This document shows, piece by piece, positions 5,678-6,504 of a DNA stretch of 6,504 bases (the first letter of the stretch is position 1; every line of letters starts with the position of its first letter). Position numbers and translations under genes: made by a program. Under the pieces are notes generated by a model that searched no databases, was not told the DNA's origin, and saw only the letters and a list, made by a program, of their open reading frames with translations. The DNA is from Myxococcota bacterium (GTDB taxonomy: Bacteria > Myxococcota_A > Polyangia > HGW-17): assembly GCA_018821745.1 (NCBI GenBank), contig JAHJLU010000562.1, forward strand, positions 1-6,504, given 5' to 3'.

Positions 5678-6504
5678 TCACTTCTCCCTCGCCGTCAGGG
5701 TGAGCTGGTACAGGTGGGCTGACCCCGCGGCCACAAGGGCGCGGACGCCAAGACGGGGAGAAAACCACCATGTCATCTCCACGCCGAAGTGCCCGATGAC
5801 CCCATCCCCGCCGGAGCCCATGGCCAGGCCTCCCAGCTCGTCGTCGTGACGGTGGTCGTAGAAGAGGCTGAGCTCGCTGCCCGAAGTCCCCAGGTAGGCG
5901 CCAAAAGCGAAGCGGAAGAGGGGAATGATCTCCCGGTCCGTCATGACTCCTCCGTCCAGGGCGTCGTAGCCCATCCCCCTCAGCGCCGCTCCGGCACCGA
6001 TCTCCATAAACGATCCCCGCAGCGTGGGCAGGTAGTGGTAAAGATCCAGGCGGCCATGGGCGAATACTTCCCCGGTGAGGGTTGAAAATCCTTCACTTTT
6101 GTATCGGCGGCAGGTGAGTCCCCCCTTGACGAGGAAGAAGGAGCCGTCCCCGGGGGAGGTGGAGCGGTAGAGCTCGTATCCGCCGAAGAGGGCGGCTTTG
6201 TAGTTGTCGAGGGGAGGCGTGAGGCTGGTCTGCAGCTCGGCAAAGAGCCGGCGGTGGCGATACCGGGCCTCCAGGATCAGGCTGTGGTCGTTGTCAATGA
6301 GGGGATCATTGATGAAGCGGTATCCCGTGGAGAGCTCCCACGCAGGCGGACGAGGGGGGGCTGCACCCGTGGGATTCCCCGAGAAGAGAGACCCGTAGAT
6401 GTCGGCCAGCGTCGCCGTGGTGAAGAGAGCGAACCCCGTGGTCAGGGTGTAAACGGGGAGGTGGATGAATTTGGGCGAGGCGTTGGTGAGGAGAATGGGG
6501 ATGG
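5678..6504 (-). CDS. Outer-membrane beta-barrel-like protein (partial, N-terminus beyond window)
   Basis: The minus-strand frame is open from the right edge to a TGA at 5678-5680, giving 274 visible residues. The Met codon at 6007 is internal, because clear beta-strand sequence continues upstream of it in frame to the edge. The chain is a series of amphipathic strands with aromatic girdle residues separated by short polar or Gly/Asp turns, for example ELSTGYRF, LILEARYRHRRLFAEL, AALFGGYELYRS, FFLVKGGLTCRRY, RLDLYHYL, FRFAFGAYLG, ELSLFYDHRHDDE and VIGHFGVEMTWWF. This is the look of an outer-membrane barrel of roughly ten or more strands. The C-terminus (LYQLTLTAREK) lacks the common terminal Phe. 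No specific family is recognised, so porin, channel or structural roles all remain possible. It directly precedes and is coupled to the phosphoesterase lipoprotein, which suggests a shared envelope function. Confidence 0.82.
   Translation of the reverse strand, partial: IPILLTNASPKFIHLPVYTLTTGFALFTTATLADIYGSLFSGNPTGAAPPRPPAWELSTGYRFINDPLIDNDHSLILEARYRHRRLFAELQTSLTPPLDNYKAALFGGYELYRSTSPGDGSFFLVKGGLTCRRYKSEGFSTLTGEVFAHGRLDLYHYLPTLRGSFMEIGAGAALRGMGYDALDGGVMTDREIIPLFRFAFGAYLGTSGSELSLFYDHRHDDELGGLAMGSGGDGVIGHFGVEMTWWFSPRLGVRALVAAGSAHLYQLTLTAREK
5684..5688 (-). promoter_or_regulatory. Ribosome binding site embedded in the upstream gene
   Basis: GGGAG on the minus strand lies 7 nt before the phosphoesterase ATG (5674-5676) and inside the last codons of the barrel gene (stop 5678-5680). 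This arrangement favours re-initiation by ribosomes finishing the upstream gene. Confidence 0.7.

Noticed and set aside
5678..6007. Short 109-residue gene starting at the Met codon at 6007
   Set aside because: The same frame continues upstream with consistent beta-strand sequence to the window edge, so this Met is internal to a longer gene.

Overview
The window carries seven protein genes, two of them cut by the window edges, and no RNA gene, mobile element or CRISPR array that I can see. Six genes lie on the minus strand and one (2746-3639) on the plus strand. Composition is moderately GC-rich by eye. Four of the six genes whose N-terminus is visible begin with a lipoprotein signal peptide, and the gene cut at the right edge looks like an outer-membrane barrel. 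Together with the cysteine-rich CGDG...E.CDG repeat protein at the left edge, this suggests a Gram-negative bacterium of the Myxococcota/Bradymonadia type (former Deltaproteobacteria). That placement is an inference from protein style and was not checked by any search.

Layout, left to right. 1-777 (minus, C-terminus missing) is a lipoprotein built from about 50-residue six-cysteine repeats. 778-998 is its upstream region, with a good sigma70-type promoter. 999-1880 (minus) is a lipoprotein with a Thr/Ser/Ala-rich linker followed by short beta-type repeats. 1918-2535 (minus) is a probable transglutaminase-like Cys/His protein, 37 nt upstream of the preceding gene and probably co-transcribed with it. 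2536-2745 is a divergent intergenic region with a 13-bp palindrome and two candidate promoters for the plus-strand gene. 2746-3639 (plus) is a HAD/Cof-type phosphatase that unusually carries a lipoprotein signal. It converges on 3681-4445 (minus), an unrecognised protein. 4573-5676 (minus) is a calcineurin-like metallophosphoesterase lipoprotein. 5678-6504 (minus, N-terminus missing) is a beta-barrel-like protein whose stop codon lies 1 nt before the phosphoesterase start codon.

How they may work together: the barrel and phosphoesterase genes are almost certainly translationally coupled and may form a cell-envelope unit. The transglutaminase-like gene and the repeat lipoprotein form a second probable two-gene unit. 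The general theme is cell-envelope and extracytoplasmic proteins, including two predicted phosphate-ester hydrolases placed outside the cytoplasm. I do not recognise a defined defence, secretion or biosynthetic system. The most unusual items are the exported, cysteine-rich HAD phosphatase, the coupled barrel/phosphoesterase pair, and the regular six-cysteine repeats.
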